This document shows, piece by piece, positions 25,000-32,646 of a stretch of 64,000 nucleotides of DNA. Under the pieces are notes generated by a model that was not told the DNA's origin, ran no database searches, and saw nothing but the letters and a program-made list of their open reading frames with translations. Numbering within the stretch: position 1 is the first letter of the stretch; each line of letters starts with the position of its first letter. The position numbers and the translations under genes are program-made. Origin of the DNA: Streptomyces spiroverticillatus (GTDB lineage: Bacteria; Actinomycetota; Actinomycetes; Streptomycetales; Streptomycetaceae); NCBI GenBank assembly GCA_014650415.1, contig BMUX01000004.1, positions 434,001-498,000 on the forward strand, read 5' to 3'.

Positions 25000-25872
25000 A
25001 TGACCTGGACTTTCACGGAAGACCTCAAGGAATTCCTGGACGCCGCTCGTGAGTCGTTGGCGTCCAGACCGGCGCGGGACACGCTGCTGCTGACGGTGTC
25101 GGCGACGCTGGAGCGGCGGGGCCCGGACGCCTACGGCGAGGAGCCGCCGCTCTTCGGCTGGTGGCGCCGCCCGGCCGACGGAATCGTGGACGGGGCGCTG
25201 ATATGGACCCCGCCGGAGCCGGTACTGCTGGGTGCGGTGCCCCCGGATGCGGTCCGCCCGCTGGTGCTGGCACTGGACGACGAAGTGGTCCTGGGCGGCC
25301 GGAGGTTCACCGGTCTGCATGCGGAGAGCGAGGCGGCGGAGGAGGCGGCTGCCGCCTGGTCGGAGCGGGGCGGTGTCGGACGTGTCGCTCCGGGGCGCGG
25401 GGTCGAGCATCGGCTGTACCGGCTGGGCGAGTTGATACCACCGGCCCGGCTGCCCGCGGGGCGGGCCCGGCTCGCGGCACCGGAGGACCGTGGGGTGCTG
25501 GTGGACTGGGTGCGGGCGTTCGCCGCGGACACGGGGCAGCCCGGGACCCGCGCGGAGGCCATCGTCGACGAGCGGTTGGCACACGGCGGCCTGACCGTGT
25601 GGGAGGACCCGGAGGGCATACCGGTGTCGATGGCCGGCGTCACGCCCCCCGCAGCGGGGATGGTGCGGGTCTCCCTGGTCTACACACCTCCTGAGCTGCG
25701 CGGGAACAGGTATGCGGCGGCGGTGACGGCGGACGTGAGCGCGGCAGCGGTGGCTGCGGGTGTGGGCGAGGTGCTGCTGTTCGCGGATACGGCGAACCCC
25801 CTCAGCAATCGGATCTACCAGCGTCTCGGCTACGAGGAGGTGTCCACCCGGGTGGTGGTCACGCGGGAGTGA
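25000..25872 (+). CDS. GNAT family N-acetyltransferase
   Basis: A 290-residue protein whose C-terminal half (about 160-285) has the GNAT fold: VRVSLVYTPPELRGNRYAAAVTADVS is the acetyl-CoA-binding beta4-loop-alpha3 region (motif RGNRYAAA), and TANPLSNRIYQRLGYEEV is the closing motif B. The N-terminal half resembles the extra domain of similar streptomycete proteins. Substrate unknown. Its 3' end overlaps the convergent ATPase gene by 43 bases. The ribosome site before the ATG at 25000 is weak (GAGG). Confidence 0.8.
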   Translation: MTWTFTEDLKEFLDAARESLASRPARDTLLLTVSATLERRGPDAYGEEPPLFGWWRRPADGIVDGALIWTPPEPVLLGAVPPDAVRPLVLALDDEVVLGGRRFTGLHAESEAAEEAAAAWSERGGVGRVAPGRGVEHRLYRLGELIPPARLPAGRARLAAPEDRGVLVDWVRAFAADTGQPGTRAEAIVDERLAHGGLTVWEDPEGIPVSMAGVTPPAAGMVRVSLVYTPPELRGNRYAAAVTADVSAAAVAAGVGEVLLFADTANPLSNRIYQRLGYEEVSTRVVVTRE

Positions 25873-28082
25873 GGCTCGGCGACGGGAGGCGCGGCCTCGC
25901 CGGGACGGCGATCGGCGGGGCGGGCACGGGTGGGCGGGGGCTCGGTGGAGAGTTCCTGCTGCCACAGCAGCGTCGTCAGCCGGTCCGTCCCGGCGGCCAG
26001 GTGCCTTCGGTAGGTCGTCATGGGCAGGCCGAGCAGGTCGGCGGCCCGCTGCTGGGTGCCGGCCGGGCGGAGAAAGGTGTGGTGCAGGGCGCGGAAGCCC
26101 CGGCGGTCGGCGACGGACGCCTCCAGTTGGGCCGCGGCCGTGGCGATCGCCTCCCGCAGCACGGTGGCCCGCTCGCGGGGTCCGGCGTGGGCTGCGCACT
26201 GGGTCCGGACCAGTCGGGTGTCGAGCAGCGGGGAGTCGTCAAGGCCGTCCACCCGGTCGAGCCGGCGCAGGGCTTCCCGTACGGCCGCCGCGAACTGGTC
26301 CTGGTCCAGGACGGGTTGGTCCGGGAAGGCCGGGGGTGCCGGTGACGGTACGGGGGTGGTCGTGGCTCCCTGGGCGGTGAGCTGCCGCAGCCAGACGTCC
26401 CGGGGGTTGCGTCGCCAGTCGTGGACGAACATGCCGTAGGTGATGCCGCCCACGGTGAAGTCCGCCTCCGGCAGCCGGCCGAAGCCGACATAGGCGCACC
26501 CCTCGGCCCAGGCGTCCGGGTCGGCGAAGGGCAGCAGGGTGAGGGCGGGGCTGCGGGCGGTCAGGTAGTGGTGGGTCAGTCGCAGGGTGATCAGCAATTG
26601 GACGGGAGAGGGACCTTGGTAGATCTCGGCGTCGAGCCAGAAACGTACGAACAGCGCCTGTTCTCCCGCGCGCAGACCTCCGGGGCCTGCCAGCCAGCGG
26701 CGTACGGCATGCACGGCCGGATCGTCCACCTCCGCGGCCGTCCCTTCGGGGCCGGCGGCCGTCCCCGGCCCGTCGTGGTCGTTGCCGTCGTTGCGGTCGC
26801 CGCCCGAGAGCCACAGCAGTGCGTAGCAGCCGGAGGGCTCCGGGGCTCCCCCGTCGGGCCGGATGGTACGCGCCCGGATCGCGTACGGCTCGAACGCCGG
26901 GTGCCCGCGGGACCAGTCGCGCAGGAGGTCCGCGGACTGTGCACCCTCGTGCCGTCGGACCATCGCGCACAGGGCGTCCAGGTCCGCCGGGGTGCCGGGG
27001 GCGACGGCCAGCCGGTCGAGTCCGTCGTCGGAGGGCGGCAGGGCCGAGGTGAGCACGGGGCCCACCACCGGGCTCTCCCGGTGCAGATAGGCGTAGTCAG
27101 GCAGCACGGCACGCTGCCGGTCCAGGTCGGTTTCGTCGAAGAGCCGGAGGTAGTACGCGCCGGCCCGCTTGCGCAGCTTGGTCCGCAAGTCGGGGTGCCG
27201 CCACCGCAGTTCGGCGTCGAGGGCGTCGCGCACCAGGTCGTGCGGGCGGATGCCGTGGCGTACGTGGTCCATCGCCGACAGCGTCCGCAGCCAGGCGAAC
27301 ACGGGGCCCGCGTCCGGTACGTCGAGGAGTTCGGCGAGCAGGGACTCGGTGGTGACCAGGACTTGGGCCGTGGCCTCCAACGCGGTGCGGTGCAGGGGCG
27401 AGGGTACGGACTCCAGCAGGCAGTCCAGCAGGGTCCGGACGATCTGCGGCGAGTCGGCGGGCGACAGGTCGCCGGACACTCCCCCGTGCGCCTCGATGTC
27501 GGCCGCGAGTGCCAGGGCCAGGGGGTGGCCGCGGGCGAAGGCCAGGATCCGGTTCTCCTCCTGCTGCCCGTGCACCCCGGGCATTCCGCGTCCGCGGAGC
27601 AGGCGCAGGCTTTCCTCGGTGTCGAGCGGTCCGAGCCGCAGGCTGTGCAGGAGTTCGCGCCAGGCGGGGTCGACGCGCCAGGCGACCGGTGGGGCGTTGC
27701 GTGCCGCCAGGACCGTCACCAGGTCGGGGAGCGGCAGGGTGGGCAGTTCCTGGCGCAGTGCCTCCTCCGGCAGGGCGTCGGCGGCGTCCAGCAGCAGGAC
27801 ACGGCCCGGCCCGTGTGCTTCCGGTCCCCGCTCCGGACCTGTGCCGGGAAGCAGCACGTCGCGGGCGTCCCGCAGCACCGGCTCGTGGCCGCGCTGGGCC
27901 GCCAGGTGGGCGAAGTGGTGCAGGAGGGTGGTCTTGCCGATGCCACCGGGACCGTGCACGAACAGCACGGAACCGGAGTTGCGTTCCAGCAGGTCGCCGA
28001 AGAGCGCGGACTCCTGCCTGCGCCCCACGAACCCGCGTTCCCGTGCCGCCTCGAACCACTCGCCCGACCGGATGTCAGCCAC
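25830..28082 (-). CDS. STAND-type ATPase with C-terminal HTH-like segment
   Basis: A 750-residue protein. An N-terminal AAA/NACHT-like ATPase has FVGRRQES, Walker A VHGPGGIGKTTLL (about residue 44) and Walker B RVLLLDAADAL. A long helical middle follows, with a block of Gly/Asp-rich low complexity near residue 435. The C-terminus HHTFLRPAGTQQRAADLLGLPMTTYRRHL looks like a helix-turn-helix (about residues 670-715). The order ATPase-sensor-HTH is that of large regulators, although here the HTH is not a clear LuxR type. The target is unknown; the divergent secreted-protein gene at 28228 is one candidate. No fused repeats (WD40, TPR) are recognised. Confidence 0.7.
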   Translation of the reverse strand: MADIRSGEWFEAARERGFVGRRQESALFGDLLERNSGSVLFVHGPGGIGKTTLLHHFAHLAAQRGHEPVLRDARDVLLPGTGPERGPEAHGPGRVLLLDAADALPEEALRQELPTLPLPDLVTVLAARNAPPVAWRVDPAWRELLHSLRLGPLDTEESLRLLRGRGMPGVHGQQEENRILAFARGHPLALALAADIEAHGGVSGDLSPADSPQIVRTLLDCLLESVPSPLHRTALEATAQVLVTTESLLAELLDVPDAGPVFAWLRTLSAMDHVRHGIRPHDLVRDALDAELRWRHPDLRTKLRKRAGAYYLRLFDETDLDRQRAVLPDYAYLHRESPVVGPVLTSALPPSDDGLDRLAVAPGTPADLDALCAMVRRHEGAQSADLLRDWSRGHPAFEPYAIRARTIRPDGGAPEPSGCYALLWLSGGDRNDGNDHDGPGTAAGPEGTAAEVDDPAVHAVRRWLAGPGGLRAGEQALFVRFWLDAEIYQGPSPVQLLITLRLTHHYLTARSPALTLLPFADPDAWAEGCAYVGFGRLPEADFTVGGITYGMFVHDWRRNPRDVWLRQLTAQGATTTPVPSPAPPAFPDQPVLDQDQFAAAVREALRRLDRVDGLDDSPLLDTRLVRTQCAAHAGPRERATVLREAIATAAAQLEASVADRRGFRALHHTFLRPAGTQQRAADLLGLPMTTYRRHLAAGTDRLTTLLWQQELSTEPPPTRARPADRRPGEAAPPVAEPHSRVTTTRVDTSS

Positions 28083-28227
28083 CTTCCCAGTATGGCCTTC
28101 GCGGCCTGGACACAGTGGGGGTGCATCGGACGGAAAGTGGACGCCGATCGGTCTGCAATGCGGCTACCGGCCGCTCGTAGCGTTTCCTGCGTCGGATCGA
28201 ACAGCCAGCGCAGGAGGCACGGGAACC

Positions 28228-28665
28228 ATGAACACCACGACGATCACGAAGAGCCGCGGGATCCGCACCGCGAGCGGGCGCGGGAAGGCGCTCACCGCCG
28301 GTGCCGCGGCGGCCGGGGCAGCCGCCCTCGCCCTGCTGGCCGCGGCCGGCCCGGCGAGTGCCGCCCAGTTCTACGGCGGCACCCTCCACCCCGGCGAGCA
28401 GCGCTGTGTGCAGCAGCACGCCGAACACAAGGTGCGGGCGGACGGCACCGCCACCCAGCAGGGTGCCAAGTTCAAGCTCCAGTACCAGGGTGTGACGGTT
28501 CCCGGCACCGGCTCCCCGGGCCTGGTCTCCGCCTGGGCGGTGGAACTCCGGGACACCAACGGCACGTTCCCCGGGGCCGGCGACTACACCGCCTGCGTCA
28601 CGAACAACGGCACGGCGAACACCAACGTCCGTCTCAACCTGAAGACCGACGGGGAGTTCGTCTGA
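28228..28665 (+). CDS. Small secreted protein of unknown function
   Basis: A 145-residue protein with a long Sec signal peptide (ALTAGAAAAGAAALALLAAA, then GPASA-A) and a mature part of about 95 residues. Two cysteines (EQRCVQQ, YTACVTN) could form one disulphide. The mature region is beta-rich with Thr/Asn-rich end strands (NTNVRLNLKTDGEF). The ATG at 28228 has AGGAGG upstream. The gene is divergent from the large ATPase gene. I do not recognise the family. Confidence 0.75.
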   Translation: MNTTTITKSRGIRTASGRGKALTAGAAAAGAAALALLAAAGPASAAQFYGGTLHPGEQRCVQQHAEHKVRADGTATQQGAKFKLQYQGVTVPGTGSPGLVSAWAVELRDTNGTFPGAGDYTACVTNNGTANTNVRLNLKTDGEFV

Positions 28666-28745
28666 GCGTGCGGGAGGAGCAGGAGGGGTCCGTCCCCGCC
28701 CTCACTGCGGCGGGGACGGACCGGCTCGCACCGGGCCGGCCGCTC

Positions 28746-31136
28746 TCACACCGGTTTCGGACTGTGCAGGCTGAGCCGGGGTTTGGGGCCGTCGGTGCGG
28801 CCGGTCGGGGGCTTGCGGCTGCCGGCCCGGTACGGGAGCGGCCAGGGTGCGCCGGGGCCGGAGTAGTCCTGTTCGGCGGCGGCGTGCAGGGTCCAGTGCG
28901 GGTCGTAGAGGTGGGGCCGGGCGAGGGCGCAGAGGTCGGCGCGGCCCGCGAGGAGCAGGGAGTTGACGTCGTCCCAGGAGGAGATCGCGCCGACTGCGAT
29001 CACGGGGACACCGAGGGCGTTGCGGATGCGGTCGGCGTACGGCGTCTGGTAGCTGCGGCCGAACTCGGGGGCTTCGTCGGAGACGACCTGGCCGGTGGAG
29101 ACGTCGATGGCGTCGGCGCCGTGGTCCACGAAGGCACGGGCGATCTCGACGGCCTCCTCCTCGGTGGTGCCGCCCTCGGCCCAGTCGGTGGCGGAGACGC
29201 GGACGGTCAGGGGTTTGCCGTCAGGCCAAATGCCGCGGACGGCGTCGAAGACTTCGAGGGGGAAGCGCAGGCGCCGGGCGAGGGTTCCGCCGTAGGCGTC
29301 GGTGCGCCGGTTGGTGAGGGGGGAGAGGAAGCTGGAGAGGAGGTAGCCGTGGGCGCAGTGGAGTTCGAGGAGGTCGAAGCCGCAGCGGGCGGCGCGCCAG
29401 GCGCAGGCGGCGAACTGCTCGCGGATGTCGATGAGTCCGGAGCGGTCGAGCTGGGCCGGGACCTGGTTGACGCCGGGTTGGTAGGGCAGCGGGGAGGGCG
29501 CGACGAGGGGCCAGTTGGCCTCGGTGTCGGCTGCGTCGAGCGGCTGGTCGATGCCGTCCCACATCAGTTTGGTGGAGCCTTTGCGGCCGGAGTGGCCGAG
29601 TTGGACGCCGATGGCGGTGCCAGGGCTCTGCCGGTGCACGAAGTCGGTGATCCGCCGCCAGGCGGTGGCCTGTTCGGGGGTGTAGAGGCCGGTGCAGCCG
29701 GGGGTGATGCGGCCCTCGGGGCTGACGCAGACCATTTCGGTCATGACCAGTCCCGCCCCGCCGAGGGCGCGGGAGCCGAGGTGGACGAGGTGGAAGTCGC
29801 CGGGGACGCCGTTCTCGGCGGAGTACATGTCCATGGGTGAGACGACGACGCGGTTGCGCAGGGTCAGGTCGCGCAGCCGGAAGGGGGTGAACATCGGTGG
29901 GGTGTCGGGCGAGGGGCAGCCGAAGTCCGCCGCGACGGCCTCGGTGAAGGCGCTGTCGCGCAGGCGCAGGTTGTCGTGGGTGACGCGGCGGCTGCGGGTG
30001 AGGAGGTTGAAGGCGAACTGCCGGGGCGGCTGGTGGACGTATCCGGCCAGGTCCTCGAACCAGCGCAGGCTGGCGGCGGCCGCCCGCTGCGTCGACTCGA
30101 CGACGGGCCGGCGCTCGGTCTCGTACGCGGCGAGGGCGGTGGGCAGGTCGGGCTGTTCCTCGATGCAGGCGGCGAGCGCGAGGGCGTCCTCGACGGCGAG
30201 CTTGGTGCCGGAGCCGATGGAGAAGTGGGCGGTGTGCGCGGCGTCGCCGAGCAGGACGGTGTTGCCGTGCGCCCAGCGGTCGTTGACGACGGTGCGGAAG
30301 GCGATCCAGGAGGAGTTGTTGCCCTTGAGCGCATGTCCGCCGAGTGCGTCGGCGAAGATCTTGGCGCAGCGTTCGATGGACTCGGCCTCGTCGCAGGCGT
30401 CGAGCCCGGCGGCCCGCCAGACCTCCTCACGCATTTCGACGATGACGGTCGAGGAGTCCTCGGCGTACGGGTAGCCGTGCAGTTGCATCACACCGTGCTC
30501 GGTCTCCGCGATCTCGAAACGGAAGGCGTCGAAGGCGAAGTCGGCGGCGAGCCAGATGTAGCGGCAGCGGTGGGAGGTGATGCGGGGCCCGAAGACGTCG
30601 GCGTGGGCCTGCCGGGTGAGGCTGTGCACCCCGTCGGCGGCGATCACCAGGTCGTACGCGGTGGACAGTTCGGCGGTGGGCGGGGCTTCGGTACGGGTGC
30701 GGAGGTCGACGCCGAGGGAGCGGCAGCGGGCGTGCAGGATCTCCAGGAGCCTGCGCCGGCCGAGGGCGGCGAACCCGTGACCGCCGGAGGTGAGGCGTCG
30801 GCCGCGGTGCACGACGTCGATGTCGTCCCAGCGGACGAACTCGGCGGTGAGCGCCCGGTACACCTCCGGGTCGGCGTGCTCGATGCCGCCGAGGGTCTCG
30901 TCGGAGAGGACGACCCCGAACCCGAAGGTGTCGTCGGGTGCGCCGCGCTCCCAGACCGTGACCTCACGGCGCGGGTCGAGCCGCTTGAGCAGGGCTGCGG
31001 CATAGAGCCCGCCGGGGCCACCGCCGACGACGGCGATGCGGAGTGGGGGGAGGGAGGCGGAGGGGGTGGGAGGGGAGGGGGTGGGTGGGTGGGGGGAGGG
31101 GGGGAGGGGGCCCCCGGAAGTGCTGGTCACCGTCAC
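28746..31136 (-). CDS. FAD monooxygenase/old-yellow-enzyme fusion (2-aminobenzoyl-CoA monooxygenase/reductase type)
   Basis: A 796-residue fusion. Residues about 30-400 form an aromatic-ring FAD hydroxylase with VVGGGPGGLYAAALLKR, a middle DLVIAADGVHS and GDAAHTAHFSIGSG. Residues about 414-775 form a flavin-dependent old-yellow-enzyme domain (FTPFRLRDLTLRNRVVVSPM, VQLGHSGRKGS, ELHCAHGYLLSSFLSP, GVPVIAVGAIS). This arrangement is known for 2-aminobenzoyl-CoA monooxygenase/reductase and annotated salicylyl-CoA 5-hydroxylases. With the CoA ligase and RidA nearby I favour 2-aminobenzoyl-CoA. The GTG at 31136 overlaps the hydratase stop (GTGA). The extreme N-terminus is a Pro/Ser-rich stretch encoded by a G-run region on the plus strand. 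Confidence 0.85.
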   Translation of the reverse strand: MTVTSTSGGPLPPSPHPPTPSPPTPSASLPPLRIAVVGGGPGGLYAAALLKRLDPRREVTVWERGAPDDTFGFGVVLSDETLGGIEHADPEVYRALTAEFVRWDDIDVVHRGRRLTSGGHGFAALGRRRLLEILHARCRSLGVDLRTRTEAPPTAELSTAYDLVIAADGVHSLTRQAHADVFGPRITSHRCRYIWLAADFAFDAFRFEIAETEHGVMQLHGYPYAEDSSTVIVEMREEVWRAAGLDACDEAESIERCAKIFADALGGHALKGNNSSWIAFRTVVNDRWAHGNTVLLGDAAHTAHFSIGSGTKLAVEDALALAACIEEQPDLPTALAAYETERRPVVESTQRAAAASLRWFEDLAGYVHQPPRQFAFNLLTRSRRVTHDNLRLRDSAFTEAVAADFGCPSPDTPPMFTPFRLRDLTLRNRVVVSPMDMYSAENGVPGDFHLVHLGSRALGGAGLVMTEMVCVSPEGRITPGCTGLYTPEQATAWRRITDFVHRQSPGTAIGVQLGHSGRKGSTKLMWDGIDQPLDAADTEANWPLVAPSPLPYQPGVNQVPAQLDRSGLIDIREQFAACAWRAARCGFDLLELHCAHGYLLSSFLSPLTNRRTDAYGGTLARRLRFPLEVFDAVRGIWPDGKPLTVRVSATDWAEGGTTEEEAVEIARAFVDHGADAIDVSTGQVVSDEAPEFGRSYQTPYADRIRNALGVPVIAVGAISSWDDVNSLLLAGRADLCALARPHLYDPHWTLHAAAEQDYSGPGAPWPLPYRAGSRKPPTGRTDGPKPRLSLHSPKPV
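31043..31113. other. G-run tract inside the monooxygenase N-terminus
   Basis: The plus strand carries many runs of three to six G separated by one to four bases over about 70 bases. It codes the Pro/Ser/Thr-rich leader of the fusion protein on the minus strand. The pattern satisfies a G-quadruplex rule on the template strand. Confidence 0.6.
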
Positions 31137-31960
31137 CGCCCCCGCCACTTCGGTGCCCGCTTCTCCGTGAACGCCGCATGGAATTCGGCGTAGTCCTCGC
31201 CGTTCATCAGCAACGCCTGGGTGGCGGCGTCCATCTCGATGGAGGCCGCGAGCGGCATGTCGAGTTCGGCGGTGAGCAGGGCCTTGGTCTGGGCGAGCGC
31301 CAGGGCGGGGCCGTCGGCGAGTCGCCGGGCCAGTGCGGCGGCGCGGGCGTCGGCCTCGCCCTCCTCGGTCAGCTCGCTGAGCAGTCCGATCCGCTCCGCC
31401 TCCGGCGCGCGCACCGGCTCGCCGAGCATCAGCAGCCGGGTGGCGTGCCCGAGGCCCACGACCCGGGGCAGCAGATAGGCGGCGCCCATGTCGCCGCCGG
31501 ACAGTCCGACCTTGGTGAAGAGGAAGGCGAATTTGGCCGTCGGGTCGGCGATCCGGAAGTCCGCCGCGAGCGCGAGGACGGCCCCCGCCCCCGCCGCCAC
31601 CCCGTGCACGGCCGCGATCACCGGGAACGGGCATTCGCGCAGCGCCCGTACGACCTGTCCCGTCATCCGGTTGAAGTCGAGGAGCTGCGCGGTGTCCATG
31701 GACAGGGTGGCCCCGATGATCTCGTCCACGTCGCCGCCGGAGCAGAATCCGCGCCCCTCCCCCGCCAGCACCAGCGCGCGCACGGAGCGCTCCCGGGCGA
31801 GTTCGGCGAGGAGGTCGCGCAGGTCGGCGTATGCGCCGAAGGTCAGCGCGTTCAGCTTGTCCGGGCGGGCGAGGGTGACGGTGGCGACCCCCTCGTCGAG
31901 GGTCAGCCGCAGATGGCGCCACTTCTCGGTGCGCTGGGCGGAGCTGAGGAACGGGCTCAT
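31133..31960 (-). CDS. Enoyl-CoA hydratase/isomerase family protein
   Basis: A 275-residue crotonase-fold enzyme. Oxyanion-hole segments are GFCSGGDVDE (about residue 70) and VAAGAGAVLALAADFRIA; an acidic residue follows in KVGLSGGDMGAAYLLPRVVG. It would hydrate or isomerise a ring-derived unsaturated CoA ester in the aminobenzoyl-CoA route. The ATG at 31960 has GGGAGG eight bases upstream. It is first in a two-gene unit with the monooxygenase fusion, and its promoter resembles that of the acyl-CoA dehydrogenase gene. Dehydratase, hydratase and ring-opening roles cannot be separated from sequence. Confidence 0.85.
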   Translation of the reverse strand: MSPFLSSAQRTEKWRHLRLTLDEGVATVTLARPDKLNALTFGAYADLRDLLAELARERSVRALVLAGEGRGFCSGGDVDEIIGATLSMDTAQLLDFNRMTGQVVRALRECPFPVIAAVHGVAAGAGAVLALAADFRIADPTAKFAFLFTKVGLSGGDMGAAYLLPRVVGLGHATRLLMLGEPVRAPEAERIGLLSELTEEGEADARAAALARRLADGPALALAQTKALLTAELDMPLAASIEMDAATQALLMNGEDYAEFHAAFTEKRAPKWRGR

Positions 31961-31997
31961 GGGCGCAGCCTCCCGGTGCCGGTGCCAGTCCTTCGAA

Positions 31998-32025
31998 GCT
32001 ATCACCGGTCCGTGACTCCCGTCAC
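31998..32025 (-). promoter_or_regulatory. Promoter of the hydratase/monooxygenase unit
   Basis: On the minus strand GTGACG (32025-32020), a 16-base spacer with AGTCA in the same place as at 21990, and GATAGC (32003-31998), 38 bases before the start codon. GTGAC-tccc-GTCAC (32012-32025 on the plus strand) forms an inverted repeat over the -35 box and could be the operator. Confidence 0.5.
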
Positions 32026-32052
32026 GAGTACGCGATAGCCGGAGCGCGCGGG

Positions 32053-32643
32053 ATGGGGAATCGGCAGCTCGCGCGCCCAAGGTCCCGTAGGACTGTGGCG
32101 CAGGTCCCATCCGTTCGCGGCGAGCGGCCCTACTGGAACAGGCTTTCGCTTCGTACCGTTGAAAGCAGGAAATCTGCTCCCCGAACGGACCTCGCCTTGC
32201 CCCCTGCCACCGGCCCCCTCTCCGGCCCCGCCCCCGGCCCCGCCTCCTGGCGCATCGAGCTGCCGCACTCACCGGCCGCGGTGCCGATGGCGCGCGCCCT
32301 GATCCGTACGGCACTGGCGGAACTGGAGGCTCCGGCCGCGGACAGCGACACGGCCGAGCTGCTGACCGCCGAGCTGGTGGCGAACGCCGTCGAGCACACC
32401 AGCGGCTCCACCCCCATCGAGCTGGTGGTGGAGCTGCTGCCGACGGGCTGCCAGGTCGAGGTGCACGACGGGGATCCCGGCCCGCCCGGCAACCTGGAGT
32501 CCTCCGAGGCCGACCAGTGCCCGGACCCCTGGCAGGAACACGGCCGCGGGCTGCTGCTGATCCGCACCCTCAGCTCGGACTGCGGACACCGGCGTACGGA
32601 TTCGGGCAAGGCGGTCTGGTTCCGCCTCCCCGCACCGCACTGA
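32053..32643 (+). CDS. HATPase (anti-sigma-factor kinase-like) domain protein
   Basis: A protein of up to 196 residues with a GHKL ATPase domain: TAELLTAELVANAVEHTSG is the N-box, EVHDGDPGPP the G1 box and HGRGLLLIRTLSSDCG the G2 region. Such single-domain ATPases are abundant in Streptomyces and act as anti-sigma or anti-anti-sigma partners. The start is uncertain: ATG 32053 has GGAG at eight bases, but conserved sequence begins near residue 65, and a TTG at 32197 would give a compact 148-residue protein. No sigma factor or antagonist gene is adjacent. Confidence 0.75.
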   Translation: MGNRQLARPRSRRTVAQVPSVRGERPYWNRLSLRTVESRKSAPRTDLALPPATGPLSGPAPGPASWRIELPHSPAAVPMARALIRTALAELEAPAADSDTAELLTAELVANAVEHTSGSTPIELVVELLPTGCQVEVHDGDPGPPGNLESSEADQCPDPWQEHGRGLLLIRTLSSDCGHRRTDSGKAVWFRLPAPH

Positions 32644-32646
32644 CCC

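Noticed and set aside
31043..31113. Possible CRISPR-like or VNTR array in the G-rich tract
   Set aside because: The units are irregular G-runs without constant repeats and unique spacers; it is coding sequence on the minus strand.
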